Source of the DNA: Trichuris trichiura | Taxonomy: Eukaryota; Nematoda; Enoplea; Trichinellida; Trichuridae | DNA: 64,000 bases | NCBI GenBank assembly: GCA_037903355.1 | Contig: JBAJFE010000017.1 | Coordinates: 1-64,000 of the forward strand | Direction of reading: 5' to 3' | Shown: positions 1 through 12,200 of the stretch, in pieces | Layout of the letters: each line of letters opens with the position of its first letter | Numbering within the stretch: the stretch's first letter is position 1 | Position numbers and translations under genes: made by a program | The notes under the pieces: model-generated | Seen by the model: only the letters and a program-made list of their open reading frames with translations | What the model was told of the DNA's origin: nothing | Database searches by the model: none

Positions 1-299
1 TAACCTTGAGAAAACGCGGTAAACAACCTAAGCAAACGGTCGTATTCAATAAGCTGAACTACATCATTGAGCGGTGATCTTGTTTACCGAATCGCTGTAG
101 GATTTTGAAGATTAAAAAACAGCGCTTTTCCAGTTCAAAAATGCTTTTCTAATTGTTTCAACGATTCAGAAAAGTTTAAAAGACTGCGAGTGTACCTTTT
201 TTATAAAATGGTTCTTGAATCGAGGTAAATTTTTTGAAACGTTGAACAATAGGCGCTTATTGCTTCTTGCAGAGTGTTTTTTCAAATTCTCACTTTACA

Positions 300-3200
300 A
301 TGAAGGTAGAACGGACGGGAGACGAACACGTCCATCGGCCAAGCGTTGACGTGGTATCGTTGCTTCAAAACTGCGAATCCCCGCTGTACGTCTCGGCGCC
401 GATGGTTCGCTATTCCAGGTGAATCCCGTAACGTAAAAGCATAATTCGAACTGCTTTTATTGCTTAGGCTTCCGTTCAGAGCTCTGGTGAGGCACTACGG
501 ATGCCAGTTGTGTTTTACGCCAATGATCTATGCGAAATGTTTTGTTCAATCGGAGTTGGCTCGTCTTGCCGACTTTTCCACCGATTTAGGTAAACCGCGC
601 GGAGCAAATCTTAACTGTTTTTTTTTCAATTGAATTTCTCAAAATTCCGTTCCGCCCAAGTCGCATTGCAACGCCGCTTACGCGGGATGAAAGCCAGTCC
701 AGTTTGCTTTATTGCAACTTACGTAGGCTTGTTTACTGGACCAGTTTGGGTCTTGCGCCGCGAACGACACGAAACAACCATGGCTCTTGTTTGCTCTTTA
801 AAAATCAGCAGTTGACCAAAAAGCTGCCTCATTAACTTGATATATTCCATTTTTATTTGACGTATTTACGAGCACAGTCACTTGACGAAATATTGTAAGA
901 CTTTTCTTATGTTTGCAAGTCGTAATGGACTAGTTAGCGAATCTAGAAAGCATTTATAGCTTACCTTACTGTAAGCAATAAAAGTAATAAGGTTCACTAA
1001 ATAAATTAATTACCATGTAAAGGACCGTAACATTCATCTGACCTGATCATCATTTAGCTTGACAGTAAGAGGGGTAGCTTGCTTTTACTTGACGTATTAC
1101 TGTATTGGTTGTTCTTATCAATAAAGCGTGACGGATGGTTGCGCACGCTACAACCAGCTCGCCTTAGGAGTATATTAATCTAAAGCGGGAATGTTGCATT
1201 ACTTAGCGAATTGTTTTTGAAGCTTGCCTTTTAAGGCTTGCTATAAACAATCTGTTCAAGTAATCAGGGGAGTGCCTTTTTTTCGCGGTTTTGGTTTTGG
1301 GCAAGAGAAAATACTCAACTACGAACAATGATGTCGTAGTATGATCGCCGTGAGTAGCTGAATTTTAGAGACGAATAGACAAGAACTGTCCTAAAACAAA
1401 ACATGCCCACATTCCTGTAGAATTTTGCGGCCAAACTTGCTAGAAGCAAATAGCTCGCTTCAAAGCTTTCTTTGTGGATCAGTGTTTGCTTGCTTGTTTC
1501 TATGACGTCGTTGAAGTCAATGGTTTCCATAAAGCCCTTTGCGTGAATTTTTTAAATTCAAACGTTTAGGCGCATTCCTGCTTTAAATAACGTTCGGCTG
1601 AGATCGAAAAGCGTTGGAATTTGGGGTCTTGTCAGTAATGCGCCTCGTCATCAGTGAAACGCAGGTACCTTTCTGTTAAACATGCTACCATCCTGTTTTG
1701 CCTTTACTTGCAAGCATGCCGGCTATCTTGTTTTGGCCTTCCCTAAGCCTAAGCTAAAGTATATGCCTTATTTGTAAGCTTAGGCTTAAGGAAGGGCAGA
1801 ACGGGATGGCCAGAAGGGTTACAGTATGACAGTGGCGCCAGACGCTCAAATAATCAAATCTTTAGTTTTTAAAGATACGGATTTTTTTTGCTTATCAGGC
1901 TTGTTTCTTTTAAGTACAGCTTTATAGGCTGAAATCGCTTTCGGCGAGCGTTCAACATTCGTGAAATCACGTTTTGACCTATAACGCTTTTGCCAATGGC
2001 TTTCAGAATGTGAAAAAAGAATTTTTTTGCGAGCTGATGATTCTTCTCATTGCTGAATAGCTTCAGTACACTGTTTGCATAAGCGCGGTCCCATTCGCGA
2101 CTTGTCGCCTCGCGCGGCTGATGTGTTTACGTTCATCCAAAGACGTTTCTGTTTTTTCTCTGACCGTCACGCTGTAAACTATTTCGCTGACAAGTTGAAA
2201 CTCAAGATTGCATTGTAGCAGTGTTCCTTCTTCCTTTTAAGATGATTGTCCCTTGATCGTCCAGTTCGCTGCCGACAACGCTGATGATTTTGTCAAAGCC
2301 GCCGAACTCGTTTCAACGTAAGTAACCATTACTCGTCGCTCGTTGTTAACCAGTAGTCTAACCGATTTAGGCAATGCGAAGGTGTTGACCTCAATTGCGG
2401 CTGTCCCAAAAGGTTATTGCTTTAAAAAAACTTAACATTTTTCCACTTTGCGCCTCCGTCCTATAGGAAAGCGTTGGATGTGGAATGCGGAAGCGCTTTG
2501 CTCAGCCGATCGGATCATCTAGTTGAAATGATTGCCGAAAGCAGGCGTCGCCTGGTGAATCCAAAATTTTCCATTTCCGCTAAAATAAGAATCTTCGACG
2601 ATCTCAAGTGATAATATTATTATTATGCAAATTAGAGTTGGAAAGAGCTTTAGCTTTTCCTTATTAGGCGAACTGTCGACCTTTGCCAAAAGTTGGAGCG
2701 AGCTGGCCTATGCTTTTTAACAGTTCACGGCAGAACTGCCGAGCAGAATCGCGAACCCGTTGACGTAGGCGTTTTCAAGCTAATCAGAGATAGTCTTCGC
2801 ATTCCAGTTATCGCCAATGGTGACGTCAAGTCTTTATGTGACGTCATTTCTTACGGGCAGCAGACTGGCGTTCATGGTTTATTTTTGATAGCTTCTTGAG
2901 CAGTTGTCATTGACTTTGTCTCATTGCAGGAGTGATGGTCGCCCGCGCGTTGCTTCAAAACCCATCCTTATTTTCCGGAACAACTTCTACCTCAATGAAT
3001 TGCGTCCAAAAATGGGTAACAGCTTAATTTTAATAAGCACCCCATATTAAATGCTAAAACTAACGTAAGGGGGAATTTTTCTAAAACCTGCTTTAAGCTA
3101 GGTGGCGCTAGGTGTCACTTGGGCATTCGCGAAAACAAGAAGATTTTTTTTAAGGGAAGGAAGTTCTCTTCTATGCTTAGCAATGGGTTATTGAAGTCTA

Positions 3201-5589
3201 CTCTGTCTTCAAGCATTTTTTGGCATTTTATGAGCTTGAAGCTTTTGAACTTTTCGTCCCCTATCGATGCTTCCTACTCCTGCTCGAGTTGCAACATTTC
3301 GTTTGGTTGCTTGTTGCTTGATGGACGTTTTGACTGATTGGTTACATTTTTTAACCACCTTAGGTAAATAGGTCGTATAGACAAGTCGTCCAGCTAAAGC
3401 TGCCAGGTTTTTTGCGGTATCTGATGGGATACTGTAAAGCGCGTTTTTGCTTAAGGTTAAGCAACATTTTATTGGCGTACTAATAATACCTTAGAAGAAT
3501 ATCGGCTTTGGCATCCTTATTGGCGAAGTTTTTCGGTCTGTTTACTGTATGAAGTTGCCTAATGTGGTCCGTATAAGTCAGCTTATTGGGAAGTTTGTAT
3601 GCGACAGCAGCATTTCTCGATTCAGTTCAATACTTCCGCTTTGCAAGTGAAGCCTTAGCCGAGTCTTCCCTTCGAATATTGGCGCGAAATAACCGTGGCA
3701 GCTAGGTCTGACACACGTCGCTTTTTTAAATACGTTTTCGCGTATATTTGAATAGTCAATATTTGGCAGTCGTAATTGAATTGCTTCCACTCCTTATCAC
3801 GGCAAAGGTACAAATTTATTTTTTATCCTTCTCGGTAGGGGAAGCTTTTTTCGAAATGATGGGGCCCTAATCATCAGCGCTGATTCGACGGCAATGAGAA
3901 ATGGTCAAAATAGGCAAGTAGAGAATGGGAGTTACGAACGTAAGCGAAAATATTTTTATTCTTTAGGGAATGAGTGCGAAAAACATCAAAATAAGGGATT
4001 TTTTCGGGTATGCGCCCTACCGTCATACTGTAAGGTTGCCGGGCGTCCTTTTCTGCCCTACGCTAAGCATAAGTCGAAACGTAAGCTTTACAATTTGGCT
4101 TAGGCTTACATACGGGTAGAACAAAATAGCCCACGCGCCCGCCAGTGCTTAAAGAACTGGATGGTCGCACGCATAATACGAAGGAACCTGCATTTCCTAA
4201 ACATCGGGTGGCATAGCTGACAAGCGCCCACGAAATTTATCTATGACGTACGATTTTTATTTAATTACTTACGTTCTATTTTATATGCTTTAATCATTGC
4301 TTTTGCCTTCATTTTATTATCTTATTTAACCCGACTGCACTCCACTGTTGCTATTGCTGCATTTTGTCCTTTTGGGTTTGCTTGTTTTACTAGTTTTGGA
4401 AAATATGCTAATTTATTTATTTGCTTTGTTATCTTTTCAACTTCATTTGCATGTTTATCAACGTACGTTGAGATTTTGTCGGTTGCGCTCTCTACCGTAC
4501 GAAAAATGCAGGTTCCTTTAAGTTAAGCATGCGGCCATCCTGATGCGCCTTCACGGGTGAGCTTGTTGGCCATATTGTTCGACCGTTAGCCAAGCCTAGG
4601 CCAAAATATGTGCCTTACGTTTAGGCTTATGCTTAGAAAAAGGGCAAAGCAGGATAGTCAGCAAGGTTACAGTAGGCGCTAAGACTCGCTCTTTCCTTTG
4701 CATGCTGCCACATTTGCTTTTGGCTTCGAGGTAAAAAATTTTTGTCATTTAAAATCGTCTCTTATTTTTTGATTACCCGTTTGTTCAACTCGTCGCCAGT
4801 GTTGACATTTTTTTATTATCGTTGAATCAGCTCTAATGACGGGGTTAGTTCGCGCGCAGACTATCGCCTAATAAAAAAAGGATAGAAAATGAATTTGTTT
4901 TTTTTGCGTATGTTTAAGGGAACAAAACTTTGGCAAATATTTAAATTATGTTCAAAGGTACGTTCACTAATTAGTCGCCTATGACGTCACGCAATTCACT
5001 GGAAGTGCTATACAAAATTTAGTTAGGCGATTAGATGCGCGAAAGGGATTTTTTATGTATAGTAAGAGAAGTTAAATTATTTTCAGACGTGCAGACGTCA
5101 TACGGTAAACATGGCGAACGCGAAAATTTAACAATGCCTATAATTGGATTTGTTTATTGCTTTTTTGCGCTTTCTCCTTTCGCAAATCGATATCTTTGCA
5201 TTTCGACGCGTAGTAGCGACCATGTTGGATCGTAGCTTGCAAGAAAGTCAATGGGTTTGCACCGTATTGGCAAATCAGGTTCTCCATACGCTGTTGTTTT
5301 TGAGCTTTCAAAATTCATCCGCAAACTTTCACGCAATGACGCGTGTGTTTTTGTTTTTGAGGTGCAAATCAGCGCAAAGTACGAAGTGCCGTTCCTGCTG
5401 TTCCATCGGCATTTGATTTTCATGACGGAAAAAATGCTGACCAAATCGGAACGAGTAAAGCTGAGCGGTTTGAACTCAGTTTCGGACGCGGCCAATTTTC
5501 TTCTGGAAAACATGCGCTGCCCCGATGATCTCATTTTGGATTTGAAAAAATTAATTGTTGCCGATCGAAGCGATCATTGCTTACTATGA
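300..5589 (+). CDS. DUS4L: tRNA-dihydrouridine synthase, DUS4L type (8 exons)
   Basis: FMN-dependent enzyme that reduces uridine to dihydrouridine in tRNA. I join exons 300-418, 468-589, 2242-2317, 2371-2412, 2467-2607, 2668-2876, 2930-3015 and 5362-5589. All joins are GT-AG and in frame, giving 340 residues against about 317 for human DUS4L. Visible family signatures are APMVRYSRLPFRALVRHYG near the N-terminus, DCPLIVQFAADNADDF, VDLNCGCPKR (the catalytic Cys motif), LTVHGRTAEQ, IPVIANGDVKS, HGVMVARALLQNPSLF and, in the last exon, FLLFHRHLIFMTEKM. Introns 2 and 7 are unusually long (about 1.65 and 2.35 kb) and hold MITE-like palindromes; the other introns are 49-60 nt. The next gene starts 172 nt downstream on the same strand. 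The identification is by recalled motif similarity; the last exon join over 2.3 kb is the least certain point. Confidence 0.9.
1661..1829. repeat. MITE-like palindromic element in DUS4L intron 2
   Basis: The core pairs CCCTAAGCCTAAGCT with AGCTTAGGCTTAAGG as a long stem. Outer parts read CCATCCTGTTTTGCC on the left and GGGCAGAACGGGATGG on the right. The ends are GCAGGTACC on the left and TTACAGTA on the right. At least eight related copies occur in this window. Confidence 0.75.
4020..4196. repeat. MITE-like palindromic element in DUS4L intron 7 (copy a)
   Basis: Reversed orientation relative to the 1661 copy: it begins CCGTCATACTGTAAGG and ends GGAACCTGCATTTCC, with TTGGCTTAGGCTTA in the core. 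Confidence 0.65.
4492..4674. repeat. MITE-like palindromic element in DUS4L intron 7 (copy b)
   Basis: Begins TCTACCGTACG followed by AAAATGCAGGTTCC, has a core with AAGCCTAGGCC and TAGGCTTATGCTTAG, and ends GGTTACAGTAGG. It shares the layout of the other copies. Confidence 0.7.
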
Positions 5590-5761
5590 GCGTTTGTTGT
5601 TGTTGTTCTTGTTGTAAATATATTTTTTTTTATCACGAGCGACGACAGTTTTGTCGACAAAACGATCAGCCTGTCATTTTCCTTTCCGTTTGAATTTTCG
5701 TCGATTGTTTTGCATAGCGTACTTTCAGGACGATCGTCGCCTCCCTGTACTATTCTAGTCA

Positions 5762-8101
5762 ATGGACCTGTCGCCGTTGGAAATTGTCTTCGTATTTCTA
5801 CTTTTGAATTTAGGCGTCAGAATTGTACTTTGTCTAAACATTGTGGGTGCGTGGGAGGCAGGTTCCAACAAGGAGCTGATGACAGTCCTTGCGGCTTTTG
5901 CTTTTCAAAAAACAGATCCCGTTGCCATGGAAGGCAGTAGAGGCTACATATATGGTAATATAACATCTTCAAGTAAAATGACTGCAGCTCACCTCGTTCT
6001 TGTCGATTATGACTTGTTCAGGAAGTTGAGCCATGTTCTTGACAGGTAACAGTTAACTATGGTACTTAATGTTCTTCAACTTAGTTTTTTTTTCAGCTCG
6101 GATAAGGAGAAGGATCCATGTGCCCATCTAATGGGACCTGTTAGCGAGTTGGCTTTTGAAAAGCGATGTTTTCCAAATAACCGCCAAGATTTTTTCCGAG
6201 CTGTCCCCTGCCCATTCTCCGACTTATGCTCGGAAGAAGACGACCCTTTAAATGTAGTACCGGGCTCGCAATTCAGCTTCCATATACAGGATACTACGGG
6301 CGCTCGTTTTTGGTATTTGCTTCTTACTAACTGTTTGCTCAACGAGCATTGCAACTGGACAAAGTCGACCAGTCGAGTTCGGCTTAACTACGATATATGG
6401 CTGGTCAATGGTCATCCCGACCGAAGCGGCATAAATCCATTCGAACATCAGTTTTCCTTCGAAAGGCAGGATACTATGGAACTGTTTGCTTTTGCATTCC
6501 TACTTTTCCTGGCTCTTGCCTTTGCTCAACTGCACAGTTGTAGAAAAGGCGAAAAGATGGTCAGCCTTGTACTTTTAGCTTTTCTAGTTATGCGCGTACT
6601 CGGTTTTTTACTTCACTCCTTCTATTGTCTAAAATTTGCCTTTTACGGCAGAGCATCCGGAATGCTCACCTTATTTGCCGATTTGCTCGCTTCAACTGCC
6701 GACATGGGCTTAATGCTCTTGTTGATTGCCGTGGTGAAAAGTTGGCCTTCCTCTATTCGCAACTTTATGTCGAAGCGACGCTACGGAGGTATGGCCATTG
6801 TATGCATGATGCTGCAGATTGTATTCACCTGCGTGGCGGCGGTAAACAAAGCAAAGCGACTTCGGCTTGTCTTCCTTTTACGGCTACGTTGTTTTTAGGG
6901 CACTACATTTCAATATATTCCATTGCATATGTTGGAAACATGGCCTGGTTGGATGTCCATGGCTATGAGACTTCTAATGACCCAATGCTACATGATGGAA
7001 TTGCGATTCGCCGTTAAAAGGTACGCATACCATTCTAGTCTGCTCTTAAAAATTGCGCGGTTGCAAAAAAAAGAAATCGTAGCCGCTTTTGTAGCTGTTT
7101 TATAGATCGAAAGGGTTACGGTCTCTTTCGCAACTTGATTATCATATTCCAATTTAAAAAATGACAACTGGCGATGGTAGACTGGTAAAAAATGCGCAGG
7201 TTAAATTTTAATTAAGGAAAATTATTCGCTGCGAGTAGGATTCGAACCTACGCGGGTATAACCCATTTGATTTCAAGTCCAACGCCTTAACCTCTCGGCC
7301 ATTGCAGCTACAATGCCGCGCGTAATGATTTTTTAAAATGCAACGGTTGTATTTAAGAAAAGAAATAAAATATGAAAGTCATATTAGATCCCTTTTTCGC
7401 CCTTTCGTTGTTCGTAAACGCGTGCTCGATGCTTATGCTACCTATCTGCGTTGGACTCGAAGGTCGATGACTTATAATCGTGCGGATAGAAGTGCTACTC
7501 GTAGTTAACGTGTGCAATGCATAATAAATCGTCGATTATGCAAATTCGGCGTGAGAATAATATACCTACAGAATGCACAAATGATGTTCAAGATGTAAGT
7601 CCATCACTTCCTAAAGGAACCTGCTTTTCCTGTTACGGTAAATTCAAATTCTTGTTGTTTTCGAACGCGACCGGTACGTAAGTAGAAAGGTTACGTTAGG
7701 AATTTCGCAAGTTGTATCTTAGGTTATATGCAAATTATTGTAGAGAGACAAGCCGCGAACGCGAAGACTTCTTATTGCACTTTGGATCTGGTTGTATGGT
7801 TTGGTTTGTCTACGTAATCATTCTCGCCGTAGCGGTTCTACAGATTCCGCTATTGTGGCGGTATAAAATTATAACAGGTGCTCGCATGTCCATTATTTTT
7901 TCGATTACGTTTAACTTTAACTACTCCATCTCAGGCATTTGCATACTGGCCGATTTTATCGCCTATTCCGCCCTTGTACATCTCTTTTGGCCGCAAAGTG
8001 GTAAACAGCGAGCCTACTTTGAAGAATCGACCACCAGGCAAAGCGGAGGCGAAGAGTGGGAGGAATTCGAACAATCGATCATTTCTACGGACCAACGCTG
8101 A
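5762..8101 (+). CDS. TMEM145/GPR180-family seven-pass membrane protein (4 exons)
   Basis: I join exons 5762-6045, 6097-6841, 6899-7020 and 7744-8101, all GT-AG and in frame, giving 502 residues (human TMEM145 is 493). The first hydrophobic stretch (about residues 7-30) reads as a signal peptide. A luminal domain follows with RGYIYGNITS near residue 65 and NYDIWLVNGHPDRSG further on, which match the N-terminal ectodomain of the intimal-thickness receptor family. From about residue 235 there are repeated hydrophobic segments suggesting seven membrane passes, ending in an acidic cytosolic tail. An acceptor-like CTATTCTAG lies 3 nt before the ATG, and DUS4L ends 172 nt upstream, so the pair could be co-transcribed with trans-splicing (inference). 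The third intron contains a tRNA-Ser on the other strand. TMEM145 versus GPR180 cannot be separated by eye. Confidence 0.82.
7227..7308 (-). tRNA. trnS(uga): tRNA-Ser (anticodon UGA), possibly degenerating
   Basis: On the minus strand an 82-nt type II tRNA can be folded: A box TGGCCGAGAGG, anticodon loop CTTGAAA, variable arm GGGTTATACCC, B box GGTTCGAATCC and discriminator G. The acceptor stem GCTGCAA/TCGCAGC has one A-C mismatch, and the anticodon stem TTGGA/TCAAA has one mismatch in the middle, unlike the clean stems of the CGA copy at 15131. It lies antisense in intron 3 of the TMEM145-like gene. It may be functional or an early pseudogene. Confidence 0.85.
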
Positions 8102-8355
8102 GAGCGCCCGCGCAACTCCTTCGCTGTATGTACGTTTAATTTATTGCTTACCTGAGCATCGTTCTTTATTTTAAAATGTTACAGTACACAACCTGGGTTT
8201 TGTAAAGCGTAGGGACAACGGAACAACGACTAAAACTTGCAACGTTGCGCACCGGAAAAAATGTCCGCAACCGCAACACGGATTTTAAAACAATAAATGT
8301 CTTAACAAAAAAACAAGAAAAATAACACTTACACATAGGCATAACGTGACGCTTC

Positions 8356-8991
8356 CTAACGACGACGACTATGTCCTGGTTGCTCGTCGTTCAACGATCT
8401 CCGCTTTTTCAAACTGCGAAGATAATATCTCGTACTTCCAATCCTGTTTTCTTCCGGCTGAGTTGGCGATGCTTCTTCCCCTATATCTTTGCTAGCCGCG
8501 GGTGACTTGGGTTTCCCGGCACCGCGTAACTTTCTTTTTTCTGCTGGAACTTTTTTGTCACCTGACTTTGAACGTGAATTCGACTGCGACAAAGGTTTTA
8601 CGCCGGTTGCATTCTGCTCTGCCGTATGCTCTTCGAGTGTTGCAACTGCATGCTCAGGAGCGGCAGAGATAGACGAACGGTTCTTGGAACTTTCCTGCTC
8701 GGCAATTGAGCTCGAATTCGCTAAGGTATTCTCCACAACAGTGATCCCATTATTTTCGGGAGGCGTTCTTGCTGATCCTACAGGTTCCATGTCATTGGCA
8801 GAGGTAGAGGCGGGAGGAAATCGGGGTTTCCATTGCACCGATGACTTATTACTATTGATTTCGCGAATTATATCTGCGTATACCGAAAAGTCTTCTTCGT
8901 CGTCCTCTTGATCAGATGACATTTCGGTATTACGAAAAGTCTCTGACTTTGATCGAGCCCGACGAAGAGGCGAGATAAGAGGGGTAGTCAT
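8356..8991 (-). CDS. unknown nuclear-like acidic/basic protein
   Basis: I do not recognise this gene. From ATG at 8991 (MTTPLISPLRRARSKSE) it encodes 211 residues with an acidic run (SDQEDDEEDF, about residues 25-35), a Ser/Asn/Glu-rich middle and a basic C-terminus (KKVPAEKRKLRGAGKPKSP, then STRYYLRSLKKRRSL). This composition suggests a disordered nuclear or chromatin protein (inference). The frame stays open upstream to 9141, but that part contains a plausible 3' splice site (AATTGTAG), so I prefer the MTTPL start. An alternative joins a short exon starting at ATG 9198 (MKLTVNAQ, donor GGTAAGC) to an acceptor ending CGCAAAG, which also keeps the frame. It follows ELYS on the same strand, with its first possible exon only about 65 nt from the ELYS stop. 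Confidence 0.65.
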   Translation of the reverse strand: MTTPLISPLRRARSKSETFRNTEMSSDQEDDEEDFSVYADIIREINSNKSSVQWKPRFPPASTSANDMEPVGSARTPPENNGITVVENTLANSSSIAEQESSKNRSSISAAPEHAVATLEEHTAEQNATGVKPLSQSNSRSKSGDKKVPAEKRKLRGAGKPKSPAASKDIGEEASPTQPEENRIGSTRYYLRSLKKRRSLNDEQPGHSRRR

Positions 8992-9262
8992 GGCTTTGCG
9001 TCTACAATTAATTGATATGTTAATAATACTATGGTGCATGTGAAAGCTCGGGAGAATTTGACAAGCGGGAAGGATGGACAAAAGCGTCGTCGCGAACAAT
9101 AAAGTAACAAAATAAAAATTAAACCGTAATATACAAAACACAGTATGCCGTAAGCGATGTTCAAGGTAAGCTTACCCTGGGCGTTCACCGTCAATTTCAT
9201 TGGCCAAGTTGAATCTTACACGCTTTTCCACCGAGCGAGATGAACCTTGAAATAATTTCCCG

Positions 9263-12200
9263 TTAATAAAGTTTATAATCTATGGCGGGAAAACGATTAC
9301 TGGGACGGCTACCACCTGCACATCTTTTACTGAGTACAGGAGTCAGACTGGACGGAGAAGCCAACGACGCCGGACGATGTCTTCTCGGCCTACTGAACGT
9401 TAATAGAGCATCCCAAAAGTTGCGATGATGACGTAGGTCGACTAAGCTGAAAGGAATGACAACATTTATTCAAAATATTACGTGTAAGCTGCAGGCAGCA
9501 CTATACCTCTTTCTGTCCGCCCAACATTCAAGTGGTAAGCTCATTTGTTTTTGCTTGACTCTCATAGCGCTTAAGGAAGTTGCCTCAGAGGTACTGTAAA
9601 AGTCCAACTGTCAGTATATGATTTTAAGAACTTGACTATCATTATTGTAACATAACTACTGAACAACCGCATTAAAATAAAACTATCTACAGAAGTCGCG
9701 AACTCACCCCAACTTTTTTCGCTTCGTCATCGGGGAGGAAGTGTCGTTGCCGCCAAGCCTGAACAATGCAAAAGTGCAAAAGCCAATCAAAAATGAGCGG
9801 CTGCTCTACGGAAATTGGCGCAACGTATGCAATTTGCATAAATTGCGCCAACTTCCCGGAAAAGAACGACTATGCGAACCTCGCGGCCACCGACGAGTTA
9901 GCAACGTCCAACAAGGCGGCGCAGCGCTTCCTATTTTGTCTCATTCGCGCCACTTCCGACGGCACCAACTGGCTGCCATCCCCTAAAACGAGTTTTCAAG
10001 AAAAAAAATCGGCTAAAGATTGTTAGTTCGCCACCTTTGGTCAAACCGTAGGTTACGTCGGGGGCGGCGTAGCTTATTTCCGGCAGAAGATCGCAAACTT
10101 TCTCTTTCAGAGCGTTCACGACGGCAAAACATTCTCTCACCTGAAAATCACTAATTACGGTAGCGGTTAACCGCCTTTTTTGTGCGACCATACCGCAGTG
10201 TTTGTTTGCGTACGGGCAACTTGGGTTGGCATAGCGTCGGAACACTGGCTTCGACTTCTGGCAAGATTAGCGTACGCGACGCCTTGCACCTCGGGCAGTC
10301 GTTCAATTAAGTGATTCGCAGGTGAGACTAATTCAAAACTACAGTAAGAACAGACTCCACTTTATTCAAATTTCCAACCTTCTTCTTGTTCAACGTCCGT
10401 CCGGTTGATTGTCATTGTTTTTGAGCAGGAGAGCAGGCGGAAACCAGTCGTATTTTCAATCGTGCCACAAATAAAAGGATTGGCAAGCAGCCAACTATCA
10501 TTGCCAAATAAATTCGAAAAAGTTTCTCTGCAAAACGTAAAACTTGCACGCTGAAAAAGCTCATTCGATTAAAGGTGCAGTTACTTGAATGGCACTTTCG
10601 TCGCCGTCTGCTCCGGTTGAGATGGCAGCAGAAACTGAGGCAGTGGGAGCTTATAATTAAAATAGGAAAGGAAAGTTGTCCAGAAATTGAACGACGCGGA
10701 CGACGAACTCATAATGGCACGTAGGAGCCAGCTTTCGGCCTAAAACGACGAATACAATAACGAAAGCATGTTAGCGTACAGTAGCTAACCTGACGATCTT
10801 CGCCGTGGTCAATGAGGATACTGTACCAAGCGTACTTGGCCAAAGAAGGATCTGTTTCGTTCAGTATCTGCTTTTCAAATAGGTTAACTAATTCGGCCAT
10901 CTGAAAATGTCCAAATATAGATCACTCTCCGCAACGCACGCTTATTTCACCTGACGACTGGAATTGTCGCATTCGCAATGGACGAGCTTCTCCAACAGCA
11001 CGTAAAAAACAGCGAAATGTTTTGTTCTTAAATCCAACGAAGGCAACAGGTATATGCGGAGCAACTCTTCCAAAGTCGCGGGCGGGAAAACGGCTTTTGG
11101 CAAACATCCTTCCAACTGAGACGTCAAAAGTTCGGTAAATTTTCGAGCGAACAGTACCGGGCTGAAAACTTGGAAACTGGCGCACTTCGAAGCGTATATC
11201 GCCTTTTCACTTACGAATCGCGGACCGAACTCGCGCCATAGTCAACTTTATGGGAACACGAGCCAATAGAAGCAAATAACTCTGAAAATAATACTAGCAG
11301 ACGCTTATAAACAAAAAGCAGTTTTGATATTACGACTTTGCTGACGCAGAAACCACGCTACGACACGAACGTACAAGTTAATCAAAACCATTGCCTCGTA
11401 TTGAGCCTTATCCTCTTCGCAAACTGAAAATGGCTGAGATGCTTAACAAGAGCGTTAAATTTCGTGTTGTCCAAAAAAATACATGCGCGTCCAGCATTTA
11501 TCAAACATCCGTGGACCATTACAAGAATTTCTATTGACTTCTGGCAGCTGGACAGTTTTCTGTGCAGATCCGGCACGATTTCGTTACCGTAATCCAGGTG
11601 GTCCATTGCTTCAACAAAGCAATACTTGCAACGAAATGGCAAACCGACGCGTACGCAATACTCTACCAATTTCTTGCACCATTCTCTTGCTACGAATGCC
11701 GTATTGCCAAGCCCAGTTCTTGAGCAACTTAAGAACGGACGGCTCAATGATTTGCAGGTTAAGAAAATTGAAAAAGTAATTCACGCGCTTGGCCGACAGC
11801 ATACAGCTCCAAACGCGCAATATTTTGTCATCCTGCAAATGGTATTGCAATATTTTCCCGGTTGCGCACGCTCACCTCGTTGGCCAGCAGCAGCATAGGA
11901 TTTCTTTCAATCAATCCGGCGTTTTGCAATTCTTCCAAACTTCGATGAGCATCGGTACAGATAGTGGGATCGGCTTCCACCTTTGCAAAAGCCTAAAACA
12001 AACGTACCGCCGCTAAGGGAAGAATCGAAATGGCAAAAGCCCGCTGATAAAGTACAGTAAGGGCATTGAACCTGCATTCATTTAAGGTGAGGGTGAACCC
12101 GCCTTTTACGCCAAAGTATTTTTGGAAAGAATGAAACGAAAGCGCGATACCTTTTCTTGGAGAGATTGGAAGGTGCAGTTGACCAGTCCTTTCGTAGTCA